A stretch of DNA of 64,000 nucleotides, from NCBI GenBank assembly GCA_002256385.1, contig NKJD01000009.1, positions 1 to 64,000 on the forward strand. The letters are read 5' to 3'. Shown here piece by piece: positions 14,805 to 23,236 of the stretch. The stretch's first letter is position 1; the number at the start of each line of letters is the position of its first letter. The stretch is from Flavobacterium sp. BFFFF2. Lineage in GTDB: Bacteria; Bacteroidota; Bacteroidia; Flavobacteriales; Flavobacteriaceae. A program made the position numbers and the translations under genes. Below the pieces are notes generated by a model. It searched no databases, was not told the origin of the DNA, and saw nothing but the letters and a program-made list of their open reading frames with translations.

Positions 14805-15353
14805 TTATTTCTTGCGCAAATGGCTGTATTTTTTTTCTAATATCGATTGAAGTTTTGATTTGGCCCGAAACACCAATGATTCTACAGCCGGAATACTGAT
14901 TTGCATAATGTCACTTATTTCAGTGTGGCTCAGTCCATCTAATTTGGCCAAAATAAAAGCTGTTTTTTGTTGTTCTGTAAGCATATCAATGGCGTTCATC
15001 AATAGTTTTGCTTCTTCTTTTTGTTCCAATTTAAAGCCAGGATGTTCGCAGTTAGGCGTGTTTAAATACAGAAATTCGTGGTCTGTTTTGGTGCCGAAAC
15101 TAAAAAAGTGTTTTTTGGTTTTTTTCTTTTTTAAAAAATCCAAACTTTGGTTGATGGTGATGCGGTAAATCCAAGTTGATAACGCAGCTTGGTGCTGAAA
15201 TTGATGGTATTGCTGAAAAACTTTGACAAAAACATCTTGCGTAATTTCTTCGGCATCCTCCACATTACTAGTATAGTGAAGTGCCGTCGAATAAACACGT
15301 TGCTTATGGACGTCATAAATTTCTTTGAGCTGTAAAGGTGACAAAGCCATCAA
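14805..15353 (-). CDS. RNA polymerase sigma factor, ECF (RpoE-like) subfamily
   Basis: This 182-residue protein has a sigma-70 region 2 at about residues 12-80, with the motif NVEDAEEITQDVFVKVFQQY and an LSTWIYRITIN segment. Its region 4 lies at about 120-172 (LTEQQKTAFILAKLDGLSHT and ISIPAVESLVFRAKSKLQ). There is no region 1 or 3, as in ECF factors. It directs RNA polymerase to a stress regulon. It heads a three-gene operon with a putative anti-sigma factor and a Spy-like protein. The start follows the MMALS pair; Met2 is equally possible. Confidence 0.92.
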   Translation of the reverse strand: MMALSPLQLKEIYDVHKQRVYSTALHYTSNVEDAEEITQDVFVKVFQQYHQFQHQAALSTWIYRITINQSLDFLKKKKTKKHFFSFGTKTDHEFLYLNTPNCEHPGFKLEQKEEAKLLMNAIDMLTEQQKTAFILAKLDGLSHTEISDIMQISIPAVESLVFRAKSKLQSILEKKYSHLRKK

Positions 15354-15382
15354 ATTGATTTCGGTACTAATATAGTCATTTT

Positions 15383-15410
15383 TTTGAACCTTAAAATAGT
15401 TCTATATTTG
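15383..15410 (+). promoter_or_regulatory. Promoter of fabG
   Basis: TTTG (15383-15386) and TATATTTG (15403-15410) are 16 bp apart, close to the Bacteroidetes -33/-7 consensus. They lie 42 bp upstream of the chosen fabG start, so the gene has a short leader. Confidence 0.6.
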
Positions 15411-15451
15411 GGCTTTGAAATAAAGTGAAACAAACCAATCTTACGTTGCAG

Positions 15452-16204
15452 ATGTCTATACAATTATTAGCCGGAAAAGTGGCTATCATTACCGGAGCTA
15501 GCCGAGGAATCGGAAGTGGAATTACCAAATTATTTGCACAACATGGTGCAGACGTTGCCTTTACTTATAGTGCGTCAGCAGAAGCGGCACAGCAATTAGA
15601 GCATGAACTTACTGCTTATGGTGTAAAGGCCAAAGGCTATCAGTCCAATGCGGCCAATTTTAATGAAGCACAACTCTTAGTAGATCAGGTGGTGGCTGAT
15701 TTTGGCACTGTTGACGTATTAGTGAACAATGCAGGAATTACCAAAGACAATTTACTAATGCGCATGTCAGAAGAAGATTTTGACAGGGTGATGGAAGTAA
15801 ACCTGAAATCGGTTTTTAATTTGACCAAAGCGGTGCAAAGAATCATGTTAAAAAACCGCAAAGGCTCTATTATAAATATGAGTAGTGTGGTGGGAGTGAA
15901 AGGGAATGCAGGTCAGGCTAATTACGCGGCATCAAAAGCTGGTATGATCGGATTCACCAAATCCATTGCCCTAGAGCTTGGATCTCGAAATATTCGTTGC
16001 AATGCCATTGCACCGGGCTTTATAGAAACTGAAATGACGGCCAAATTACAACCAGATGTCGTGCAAGGATGGCGCGATTCCATTCCGTTAAAACGCGGTG
16101 GTACCCCAGAAGATGTTGCCAATGCTTGTGTCTTTTTTGCCAGCGACATGTCGGCTTATGTAACAGGGCAAGTGTTGAATGTGGATGGCGGAATGTTAAC
16201 TTAG
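15452..16204 (+). CDS. fabG: 3-oxoacyl-[acyl-carrier-protein] reductase
   Basis: This 250-residue short-chain dehydrogenase has the NADPH motif TGASRGIGSG (14-23), NNAG at 92-95, and the catalytic residues Asn118, Ser144/145, Tyr158 and Lys162 (NYAASKAG). The end VTGQVLNVDGGMLT is typical of FabG. It reduces 3-ketoacyl-ACP in fatty-acid elongation. An upstream in-frame start at 15425 would add nine residues before the conserved MSIQLLAGKV, so I prefer the later ATG. A membrane VWA protein follows after 17 bp, and the two may share a transcript. Confidence 0.93.
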   Translation: MSIQLLAGKVAIITGASRGIGSGITKLFAQHGADVAFTYSASAEAAQQLEHELTAYGVKAKGYQSNAANFNEAQLLVDQVVADFGTVDVLVNNAGITKDNLLMRMSEEDFDRVMEVNLKSVFNLTKAVQRIMLKNRKGSIINMSSVVGVKGNAGQANYAASKAGMIGFTKSIALELGSRNIRCNAIAPGFIETEMTAKLQPDVVQGWRDSIPLKRGGTPEDVANACVFFASDMSAYVTGQVLNVDGGMLT

Positions 16205-16221
16205 TGAGTAATTTCCTGGGA

Positions 16222-18246
16222 ATGAACGGTGTATTTTTGTTTAAGTTGATCGCTACTTTATTGGTGGCGTTGGGCTTGGCTATATTTCAATATGTATATA
16301 AGGCGCGTTCCATTCAAAGAAATACCCGTTGGGTTTTAATTGGCTTACGAACAGTTATTTATTGGGCATTGCTTTTGCTTTTGCTGAATCCAATTTACAC
16401 GCATACCTTTATTGAAACAGAGAAACCGATTTTAGCGTTGGTTATTGACGGTTCATCCTCCATTAAAGAACTCAATGCGACCGCTGAGGCTTCTCAATTT
16501 TCAAAGCAGATTCAACAAGATGCAGATTTACAAGCGCGTTTTGAGGTACAATCGTTTCAAATAACAGACCAACTGAAACCAGCTGACCAACTGCAATTTT
16601 CAGGACCACAATCTAGGTTAGATAGGGTAGGCACTTCATTAAAAGAACGGTTTCGGAATCGGCAATATGCCACCATTTTGGCGACCGACGGCAACCAAAC
16701 CAGCGGGGAGTCATTTGTGTACACATTTGCTCCTAAAAAAGCGGTCTTTCCCGTGGTGTTGGGCGATACAACTGAAATCCGCGACTTGAAAATAGCACAA
16801 TTGCATGTCAACAGATACGCTTTTCATCACAACAGGTTTCCAGTTGAATTATTTATTGAAAATTTCGGCAATCAACCCCAAAAAGGAAGCATTCAAATTC
16901 GGAAGGGAAGTAAAATATATGGTAAAACGGCATTTTCATTCGGAGCCAAAGAAAAGTCAAAAATCATTTCACTGCAAATACCTGCCGACCAATTGGGTGT
17001 GCAAGTTCTTGAAGCTGAATTAATTAATTCACAATCTGAGAAAAACACCCAAAACAACCACAAGACTTTTTCGGTTGAAGTACTTGAAGAACAGTCAAAA
17101 ATTGCTTTGGTGAGTTCGTTTGCCCATCCCGATTTGGGGGCCATCAAACGAAGCATTGAAAGCAATGCGCAGCGAAAAGTGGAACTATTTACCCCACAAA
17201 CATTTAGCAAACCACAAGATTACGCGGTCATTATTTGTTACCAACCCAACAGGACTTTTGCCAATTTGCTTCAATCTATTCAAACAAAAAAATGGCACAG
17301 TTGGATCATAACGGGCAGCCAAACAGACTTTGCCTTGGTTCAAAACGTGTTAGGTGATTTCACCTTCAAATTAACAGGCCAAAATGAGGCATATAATGTG
17401 AGTTTAAACCCACTGTTTTCCCTTTTTGCGCAAGACGATATTGGTTTTGTAAAATTTCCTCCACTTGAACACCCATTTGGGATTATTCAAGCAACTTCGC
17501 CTGTTCAGCCATTGTTAGATGGCAGCATTCATCAGACGCCCACTTCATTTCCGATGTTAAGCTGCGTTGAAAAAGGTTCGCAACGAACCGTATATTTATT
17601 TGGTGAAAACTGCTGGAAATGGCGTGCCTCGAGTTTTGTCCAAAATGGTTCCTTTGAACAATTTGATCAGTTTTTCAATAAGTTGGTGCATTATGCCGCT
17701 ACTCAATCTGTTAAAAAGAATTTGGTGGTTACCCACGAACCCATTTATCAAACAGGCAATCCGATTGAAATTTCAGCCCAATATTTTAATAAAAATTATG
17801 AGATAGATCCGAATGCCCAATTGGTGCTCCAACTGCAATCGGCCAAAACCAAGAAGAAATATGCTTTTATGCGCTCATCAAATGCATACAAAGTAACTTT
17901 AGATGATTTAGAACCGGGTAAATACCAAGTTCAGGTAACTGAAACACGTTCAGGTGCCAAGTACAACGGAACCTTTACTTTGTTGAATGTGAATGTAGAA
18001 AACCAGTGCGTCAATGCAAACTGGCCCGATTTAAAACGTTTGGCACAGCAAACGGCGGGCAAATCGTATGTGACTTCGCAATGGGAAGACCTTAAAAAAG
18101 AACTTTTGTCAAGACCAAATTATACTTCCATTCAACGGGAGCAAAAAAGAAAGTCTCCGCTCATTGAATGGGAATGGTTGCTTATTGGTGTTGTTTTACT
18201 GCTAACTGGCGAATGGTTCTATCGAAAATATAATGGATTGTTATAA
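16222..18246 (+). CDS. Membrane protein with VWA-like domain
   Basis: This protein of about 674 residues begins with two membrane helices (FKLIATLLVALGLAIFQYVY and a WVLIGLRTVIYWALLLLLL segment). A VWA-like start LALVIDGSSSIKE follows; its D-x-S-x-S pattern fits a metal-ion adhesion site. A long periplasmic region and a C-terminal helix (WEWLLIGVVLLLTGEWFY) complete it. The layout matches Bacteroidetes membrane proteins of the BatA/aerotolerance type; the function is unknown. The open frame extends back to 16069, but that part overlaps fabG in another frame, so I start at MNGVFLFKL. Confidence 0.75.
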   Translation: MNGVFLFKLIATLLVALGLAIFQYVYKARSIQRNTRWVLIGLRTVIYWALLLLLLNPIYTHTFIETEKPILALVIDGSSSIKELNATAEASQFSKQIQQDADLQARFEVQSFQITDQLKPADQLQFSGPQSRLDRVGTSLKERFRNRQYATILATDGNQTSGESFVYTFAPKKAVFPVVLGDTTEIRDLKIAQLHVNRYAFHHNRFPVELFIENFGNQPQKGSIQIRKGSKIYGKTAFSFGAKEKSKIISLQIPADQLGVQVLEAELINSQSEKNTQNNHKTFSVEVLEEQSKIALVSSFAHPDLGAIKRSIESNAQRKVELFTPQTFSKPQDYAVIICYQPNRTFANLLQSIQTKKWHSWIITGSQTDFALVQNVLGDFTFKLTGQNEAYNVSLNPLFSLFAQDDIGFVKFPPLEHPFGIIQATSPVQPLLDGSIHQTPTSFPMLSCVEKGSQRTVYLFGENCWKWRASSFVQNGSFEQFDQFFNKLVHYAATQSVKKNLVVTHEPIYQTGNPIEISAQYFNKNYEIDPNAQLVLQLQSAKTKKKYAFMRSSNAYKVTLDDLEPGKYQVQVTETRSGAKYNGTFTLLNVNVENQCVNANWPDLKRLAQQTAGKSYVTSQWEDLKKELLSRPNYTSIQREQKRKSPLIEWEWLLIGVVLLLTGEWFYRKYNGLL

Positions 18247-18275
18247 CGTGCTTCGACCATTATAAATTACCTTAT

Positions 18276-18875
18276 TTATAAAATACCAATCTTCTTTCGC
18301 ACTTTCAAAAACATCAACGCCAATGCATATACTTCGTCAGAAATGAATGAATCATGCGCTAATTTAATGGAGTAGGCATCCAATAACTGTTTCATCGTGA
18401 ACGATTTGTCGCGTTGCTGCGTTAACTTTTGATGTACAATTTCCAAATCAATGGCTTCATTCCGCAATCGGCCCAATTTCATGCGTTCCAAGGCTTTGTT
18501 GATGAGTTCCAAGGTGGCATTGATGTGGTAACCAACCAACATGCTGTTGCCAATGTAATCGATAAAGGCCTGAATAGCTTGGTCTTCGGTGCGTTTTTCA
18601 AAAGGGGTTTGTATCACCAAATCGTGTGAAAGCCCTTCGTCATGTGTAAATTTGTATTGCAACAAAGTAACTTCAAATGTATCACCAATACATAAATGAT
18701 TATTGGCATCAATGCCCACGGCACTAAGGCTAATAATTACGTCCGACTCCGGATTGGTCCCCGTTTGATCGGGTCGAAGCACCACAAAACGCTGTGGTTT
18801 TTTATCCATTTTAAGTAAATATTGCTTCCAAAAATCGGGATAATCTTTCTGAATATGTTTGAGCCAATCAATCAT
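18276..18875 (-). CDS. DnaQ-like exonuclease homologue with degenerate active site
   Basis: This 199-residue protein follows the layout of DEDD exonucleases. A strand-turn-strand region (RFVVLRPDQTGTNPESD then VIISLSAVGI) is followed by the second block MLVGYHINATLELINKALER and a final FISDEVYALALMFL helix. In active enzymes the first block contains D-x-E, and the second contains Asp after the helix start. Here they read RPDQ and ATLEL, so catalysis is doubtful. Its stop-to-start gap from the DUF294/CBS gene is 2 bp. This pairing of a DnaQ-like gene with a DUF294 protein is common in bacteria. Its biochemical role is not established. Confidence 0.75.
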   Translation of the reverse strand: MIDWLKHIQKDYPDFWKQYLLKMDKKPQRFVVLRPDQTGTNPESDVIISLSAVGIDANNHLCIGDTFEVTLLQYKFTHDEGLSHDLVIQTPFEKRTEDQAIQAFIDYIGNSMLVGYHINATLELINKALERMKLGRLRNEAIDLEIVHQKLTQQRDKSFTMKQLLDAYSIKLAHDSFISDEVYALALMFLKVRKKIGIL

Positions 18876-18877
18876 TT

Positions 18878-20794
18878 TTAGGAAAATTTAGTTAGTTGAA
18901 AGGCATCTTTTATCAGCTCTTCTAAATCTTTCATGGGTAGGAGGGCCAGTTTAAGTTTTTCACGATCGGGTTTACTCATTTCCTCTAAATTTATAAATTG
19001 ACCATTGGTATCAAAACGCAGGCCTTCAATGGTTTGTGTTTTGGAAAGTACCACAAATGCCTCGGCGCAATTTTGGTAAATCTCAGCATTTCGCGGATCA
19101 ATGATAGCCAATTGTTTAAAACGAGAATACGTATTGTTGACTCCTTTGATGCCAAAATGCATACAGAACAAGCGAGCCCCATCAATGAGCGGCATTAAAC
19201 CACGGTTTTTGATGTCAAATTTGTTTTTGTTCGGTCCTTCTTCTTCAATGTTAAATTTTTTGAAGAAATTAAGGGCTGCAGGTTTTTTTAAGGTTTGATT
19301 GCCCAAATAGTCAAAGAACAAATTGTTGCTTTTGGCATATGAAAAAATCATGTCAGTTAACTCATCTTCATACGTTTGCTCGCCATAGGCCAATTCAAAA
19401 TCAAGGAACAAAGTGGCCATTTCATTTGATTTTTCACTCGGATTTTTAAGCCAATTTTGGTAATGTTTCATCCAGTCCGATTGCGATTTGCACCAAATCA
19501 TATTGCTGGCAACGTGGCCATAAGGACAGAGTGGGTAGCCAATATTTTCTAACAAAGCGGTGGAACGTTTGGCCAGTTTAATGAAATAATCTTTGGTATC
19601 TCTGAACAAATTGGCGGGGACATCTTCAAAAATCAACATACTATCCTGATCTGTTGTTAAAAGTTGCTCTTTTCGACCTTGGCTGCCAATGCTCATCCAA
19701 GCAAATTTGGCGGGCGGCGATCCCAATTCTAAAATCGATAATTCAATGGCTCTTTTAATAAGCGCGGCGGTAATTTCGCCTGAAATATTATATAAATGGG
19801 GGAGTGGTATGTTTTTCTGAATCGATGCCAAAAGCAATTCTGAGAGTTTTAAACGCACCGATTTAAGATCTTTGACATACAACGAACGCCTAATTTCTTT
19901 GATTAAGACACCTGGGTTATTTGCTTGTGAAACAATTAAATCATGTTCAGAAATAATACCGCGAATGTCGCTTTTTTCCGTGCCATCTAAGGTTACACAC
20001 AAATGACTTACTTGGTGTTTTAGGAGGAGCAATTGCGCCTCGGCTACCGATACATTTTCGGGCACAGTAACCACGGGCGTACTCATCAATTGTTGCAACG
20101 GCGCATCTAACGCCACCTTGCCCGTTCCCACCTTCATCCGAAAATCGGAATCAGTCACAATACCAATGGGACAATTCATATCGGTGATGAGTACACTGTC
20201 CATTAAATTGTCGGTCATCAATTGTGCAGCCGCACGAACAGTAGCCGCGGGAGACATTTTTAGTGGCGATTTATTATACGTTAACGATTGGAAGTAGCTG
20301 TATTCGGGTGTGTTTGTTTGGGTGTAAACCGCATCAGTTAATAAATTTCCTTTGTTGAGCGGGTCATTCGGATTTCGTGTGTTGGTTGCAAAACTTTGGA
20401 GCATAAAATCCAACACTTGGCTATTCTGAGCTACATAGGGTTTAAAAAGCGCAATAGGAACCGCATAAACAAACGATTCTTCGCGTGCTTTGGCCGTCAT
20501 CATATAATTGTTTTTGGCAAAAAATGGTCGCAAGCCAAACAATTCGCCTTCGTAGCATTTGTTTAACAAGGTTTCTTCTGCATCGGCAATAACATTCAAG
20601 TGGATCACCCCAGAGGCAACCACATAAAAGGAATCGTGAAGAGGTTCGTCAATCTTAAAAAGCACTTCGTTTCGGCTCAAATAAATCACTTTTAAAGACG
20701 TGGCAATAGCCATTAAATCTTCGGGACTTAATAAATTAAAAGGCGAATAATTGCTTAAAAAATCGGCGGAACGTTGTGTTAAACTAGCTACCAT
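18878..20794 (-). CDS. DUF294 nucleotidyltransferase-like protein with cNMP and CBS domains
   Basis: This 638-residue cytosolic protein has three parts. Residues about 18-140 form a cyclic-nucleotide-binding-like barrel (GVIHLNVIADAEETLL, GELFGLRPFF). Residues about 175-300 form a pair of CBS domains (DSVLITDMNCPIGIVTDSDF and GTEKSDIRGIISEHDLI). The rest is a GlnD-like nucleotidyltransferase region with MSIGSQGRKEQLLTTDQDSM and a helical C-terminal DUF294 partner domain. The G-S and D-Q-D catalytic signature is intact. Such proteins are thought to be regulators. The next gene is a DnaQ-like protein 2 bp away. Confidence 0.88.
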   Translation of the reverse strand: MVASLTQRSADFLSNYSPFNLLSPEDLMAIATSLKVIYLSRNEVLFKIDEPLHDSFYVVASGVIHLNVIADAEETLLNKCYEGELFGLRPFFAKNNYMMTAKAREESFVYAVPIALFKPYVAQNSQVLDFMLQSFATNTRNPNDPLNKGNLLTDAVYTQTNTPEYSYFQSLTYNKSPLKMSPAATVRAAAQLMTDNLMDSVLITDMNCPIGIVTDSDFRMKVGTGKVALDAPLQQLMSTPVVTVPENVSVAEAQLLLLKHQVSHLCVTLDGTEKSDIRGIISEHDLIVSQANNPGVLIKEIRRSLYVKDLKSVRLKLSELLLASIQKNIPLPHLYNISGEITAALIKRAIELSILELGSPPAKFAWMSIGSQGRKEQLLTTDQDSMLIFEDVPANLFRDTKDYFIKLAKRSTALLENIGYPLCPYGHVASNMIWCKSQSDWMKHYQNWLKNPSEKSNEMATLFLDFELAYGEQTYEDELTDMIFSYAKSNNLFFDYLGNQTLKKPAALNFFKKFNIEEEGPNKNKFDIKNRGLMPLIDGARLFCMHFGIKGVNNTYSRFKQLAIIDPRNAEIYQNCAEAFVVLSKTQTIEGLRFDTNGQFINLEEMSKPDREKLKLALLPMKDLEELIKDAFQLTKFS

Positions 20795-21334
20795 AAACTA
20801 AAAATAGTTGGATAGGCAAAAATACGAAATGGAAAATGGAATGGGTTGGGTTCGGATTGATTTATTTAAAATAAATTAACGCTTTTGTGAATGCTCCTTA
20901 GCTGAATGTTTCAAGTTTCAAGTTTCAAGTTTCACGTTTTTTATAGTAATTTGTTTCTTAATCTAACTTTCAAAATTCATTATTTTTAATCACCGTTGAT
21001 GACTTAAAAAACGGTATAAATTAATGTTTGTCAATGACTTTAATTTGAAAGTTTCATAGAGTTGGAAGGTAGTCCTTTTTTGAAATTGTTTTTATTTCAA
21101 AATTTAGCTTGATACTTGACCCGAAACCTGAAACCTGAAACTTGAAACCTGAAACTTGACCCGAGACCCGAAGGGGCGAACGGAGCGAAGCTAAACCTGA
21201 AACTTGAAACTTGAAACTTGAAACTTGAAACCTGAAACTTGACCCGAGACCCGAAGGGGCGAACGGAGCGAAGCTAAACCTGAAACTTGAAACTTGAAAC
21301 CTGGGGTTGTATTTTTGGCTTTTTAATATACACC
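20795..21334. other. Gene-free gap filled with TTTCAAG/CTTGAAA repeats
   Basis: No gene is visible in these 540 bp. Four TTTCAAG-type copies lie at about 20908-20935. A larger block of CTTGAAAC/CCTGAAA heptamers lies at 21118-21303. The latter is interrupted by two identical GACCCGAGACCCGAAGGGGC segments about 82 bp apart. The two blocks are in opposite orientation. Confidence 0.8.
21118..21303. repeat. Heptamer repeat block with GACCCGAGACCCG inserts
   Basis: The 7-bp units ACTTGAA and ACCTGAA alternate. Two copies of a longer segment (GACCCGAGACCCGAAGGGGC followed by GAACGGAGCGAAGCTAAA) interrupt the array. Similar blocks recur at 36359-36546 and, in inverse orientation, at 20908-20935 and 25054-25080. 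Confidence 0.85.
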
Positions 21335-21559
21335 ATGGCCGATAAAAATATGTTATTTAAAGGAGTTAAAAACATGATATGGGCGTTGCCTTTGTTTTTC
21401 ATTGGTCCGTCTATTGTCTATAATTCCTTTAGCAATCAAGATCATCCGTGGTATTATGTCGTATTAACGGTTGCAATATTGCTTTGTTTACTTGGAATTG
21501 GCTTGGCTTTTAGGGGTTTAAGGCTCATTACCAATTCATTATTCGAATCAAATAAATAG
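21335..21559 (+). CDS. Small two-helix membrane protein (DUF6095-like)
   Basis: This 74-residue protein has two membrane helices (MIWALPLFFIGPSIVYNSF and YYVVLTVAILLCLLGIGLAF). It resembles small conserved membrane proteins of flavobacteria (DUF6095-like). I chose the ATG at MADKNMLF, because the longer frame would run back into the repeat block. It precedes a lipoprotein gene by 5 bp, so they are probably co-transcribed. Function unknown. Confidence 0.65.
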   Translation: MADKNMLFKGVKNMIWALPLFFIGPSIVYNSFSNQDHPWYYVVLTVAILLCLLGIGLAFRGLRLITNSLFESNK

Positions 21560-21564
21560 GTAAA

Positions 21565-21954
21565 ATGAATCTTGCTCGTATTTTAATTTTACCTGTTTTA
21601 TGGTGTTTTGTGGTGATTTCTTGTGTGCAAAAACCAACGTGCGATTGTCCGCAATTTCACGACGGAACCTATATTGCCGTTCAGTCGATTCAAGGCAAAA
21701 ATGACACCACACAAATTATCCGGAAAGGAAATGAACAAATAGAAACCTATCATGGCAAGACTGATACAGCCATTGTGCGTTGGGTGAATGATTGTGAGTT
21801 GATTGTAAGGCCTAAACATCCTCATTCCATAGAAGACCGTAAGGCACTTTCCATGAAAATTGTACAGACCGAAAAAAATACGTGCTTGGTGCGGTATTCT
21901 TATGTGGGTGAATCAAAAGAGTTTGAGCAAAAAATGACCAAAATCGCTCCTTAA
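21565..21954 (+). CDS. Putative lipoprotein of unknown function
   Basis: This 129-residue protein has a lipoprotein signal peptide with lipobox FVVISC, so Cys20 would be lipidated. The mature part is compact, with CDCPQFHDGTYI early and alternating strands. I do not recognise the family. It lies between the small membrane protein and terC and may be in one operon with them. Confidence 0.7.
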   Translation: MNLARILILPVLWCFVVISCVQKPTCDCPQFHDGTYIAVQSIQGKNDTTQIIRKGNEQIETYHGKTDTAIVRWVNDCELIVRPKHPHSIEDRKALSMKIVQTEKNTCLVRYSYVGESKEFEQKMTKIAP

Positions 21955-21971
21955 ATTTTTATATAAAAATT

Positions 21972-22832
21972 ATGATTGAACTAATTTCAAACCCGAATGC
22001 TTGGGTTGCATTAATTACATTAACTTTTTTAGAAATTGTACTAGGCATTGACAACATCGTTTTTTTGTCCATTATTTCGGGGAAATTACCCGTCGAAATT
22101 CAACCGAAAGCACGAAGAATAGGGCTGTTGTTGGCCATGTTATTTCGCATTATTTTACTGTTTGGAATTACCTGGGTATTAAACTTGCAACAAGCATTTT
22201 ACACTTTTGATTCAAGCTTTTTTTCCATACATCCAACCGGTCAAAGTGTGATTGTGTTTGGGGGTGGATTGTTTTTATTGTACAAATCGGTCACCGAGAT
22301 TCATCATAAATTAGAAGGTGACGAGGAAAATGTTTCGGCCAAAGGCGGACAAACTTTGTCGGGTGCCGTATTGCAAATTGCCTTGCTCAACATCGTGTTT
22401 TCATTTGATAGTATACTTACAGCCGTGGGGCTGATTAGCATGAAAGCGCCAAGCCAAGGAGGTTTTGGCTATGATGGGGCTTTGGCGATTATGATTTTAG
22501 CCATCATTATTTCTGTTTTTATTATGATGGTATTTGCTGGTCCGGTGAGCCGTTTTGTAAATCAACACCCTTCCATTCAAATGTTGGGCTTGTCATTCCT
22601 CATATTAATAGGGGTCATGCTTATTGCCGAAGGTTCTCATTTGGCCCATTTAAAAATTGGCAATGAAACAGAAGTGGGAACCATTCCCAAAGGGTATTTA
22701 TACTTCTCGATTTTCTTTTCACTTTTTGTGGAATTCTTGAACCTGCGACTCAAAAAAAACCAAAAAGCGGTGCCTTTGCGAAACACGGAAATTGTAGATC
22801 CGAAGTTAAAAGACAGCGATCCATTGAACTAA
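21972..22832 (+). CDS. TerC-family integral membrane protein
   Basis: This 286-residue protein has seven or so membrane helices and the two TerC hallmarks. The first is LEIVLGIDNIVFLSIISG near residue 20, and the second is NIVFSFDSILTAVGLI near residue 145. Both contain conserved acidic residues that are thought to bind or move metal ions. TerC proteins are linked to tellurite resistance and to manganese export (Alx, MeeY). The C-terminal tail is hydrophilic (KKNQKAVPLRN). The gene follows the lipoprotein gene by 17 bp. Confidence 0.9.
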   Translation: MIELISNPNAWVALITLTFLEIVLGIDNIVFLSIISGKLPVEIQPKARRIGLLLAMLFRIILLFGITWVLNLQQAFYTFDSSFFSIHPTGQSVIVFGGGLFLLYKSVTEIHHKLEGDEENVSAKGGQTLSGAVLQIALLNIVFSFDSILTAVGLISMKAPSQGGFGYDGALAIMILAIIISVFIMMVFAGPVSRFVNQHPSIQMLGLSFLILIGVMLIAEGSHLAHLKIGNETEVGTIPKGYLYFSIFFSLFVEFLNLRLKKNQKAVPLRNTEIVDPKLKDSDPLN

Positions 22833-23086
22833 TAAGCTTTTCAAAAGCACCATTTTGCTTTGCTATAAGGGATTTAATGAATGATCGAAGCAATTACTTA
22901 ATTGCAAAACACCTCCATTTTATGCAAGATATAGTGATGGATAAGTCTGCTCATTACAATATTTTTAGTCGGCTATGTCCGAAGGGCTACTTATGTTACA
23001 GGGAGAACATGCCAGTTATTTCGTTGTAAACTTCGGGCATATTGTGAAATAGCACTTTTTTTAGGCAGTAAAATTTATAATAAACA

Positions 23087-23117
23087 TTTGCATATAAATC
23101 ATAAAATAGTACCTTTG
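23087..23117 (+). promoter_or_regulatory. Promoter of rpsA
   Basis: TTTG (23087-23090) and TACCTTTG (23110-23117) are separated by 19 bp, a near-ideal Bacteroidetes sigma-factor promoter. Transcription would start about 7 bp later, giving a leader of about 110 bases. Confidence 0.8.
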
Positions 23118-23134
23118 CACACCTTTTGGCGGAA

Positions 23135-23205
23135 TAGGGTTTCCATTAGGTATCAACAATTTACGTAAAACAACTTCTGTTAGTTGCTTCGCATGAGAAA
23201 CCCTA
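23135..23205 (+). promoter_or_regulatory. Structured 5' leader of rpsA
   Basis: A perfect 9-bp stem (TAGGGTTTC at 23135-23143 with GAAACCCTA at 23197-23205) encloses an inner hairpin CAACT/AGTTG (23171-23175 and 23182-23186). The stem ends 31 bases before the rpsA ATG. A ribosomal-protein gene leader of this form may be an autoregulatory site bound by S1. That role is inference. Confidence 0.55.
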
Positions 23206-23236
23206 CGGCAGCAGAATACAAATTATAAACAGCATT

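Larger units (their letters stand above)
22833..23236. other. rpsA upstream region
   Basis: No gene is visible in the first 250 bp. The promoter at 23087-23117 and the structured leader that follows fill the remainder. Confidence 0.6.

Noticed and set aside
16069..16221. N-terminal extension of the VWA protein
   Set aside because: It overlaps fabG in another frame and contains a Cys/Arg-rich peptide unlike the rest; the ATG at 16222 begins with a membrane helix as expected.
21118..21303. Possible CRISPR array
   Set aside because: The repeats are 7 bp with no unique spacers, and no cas genes are present.
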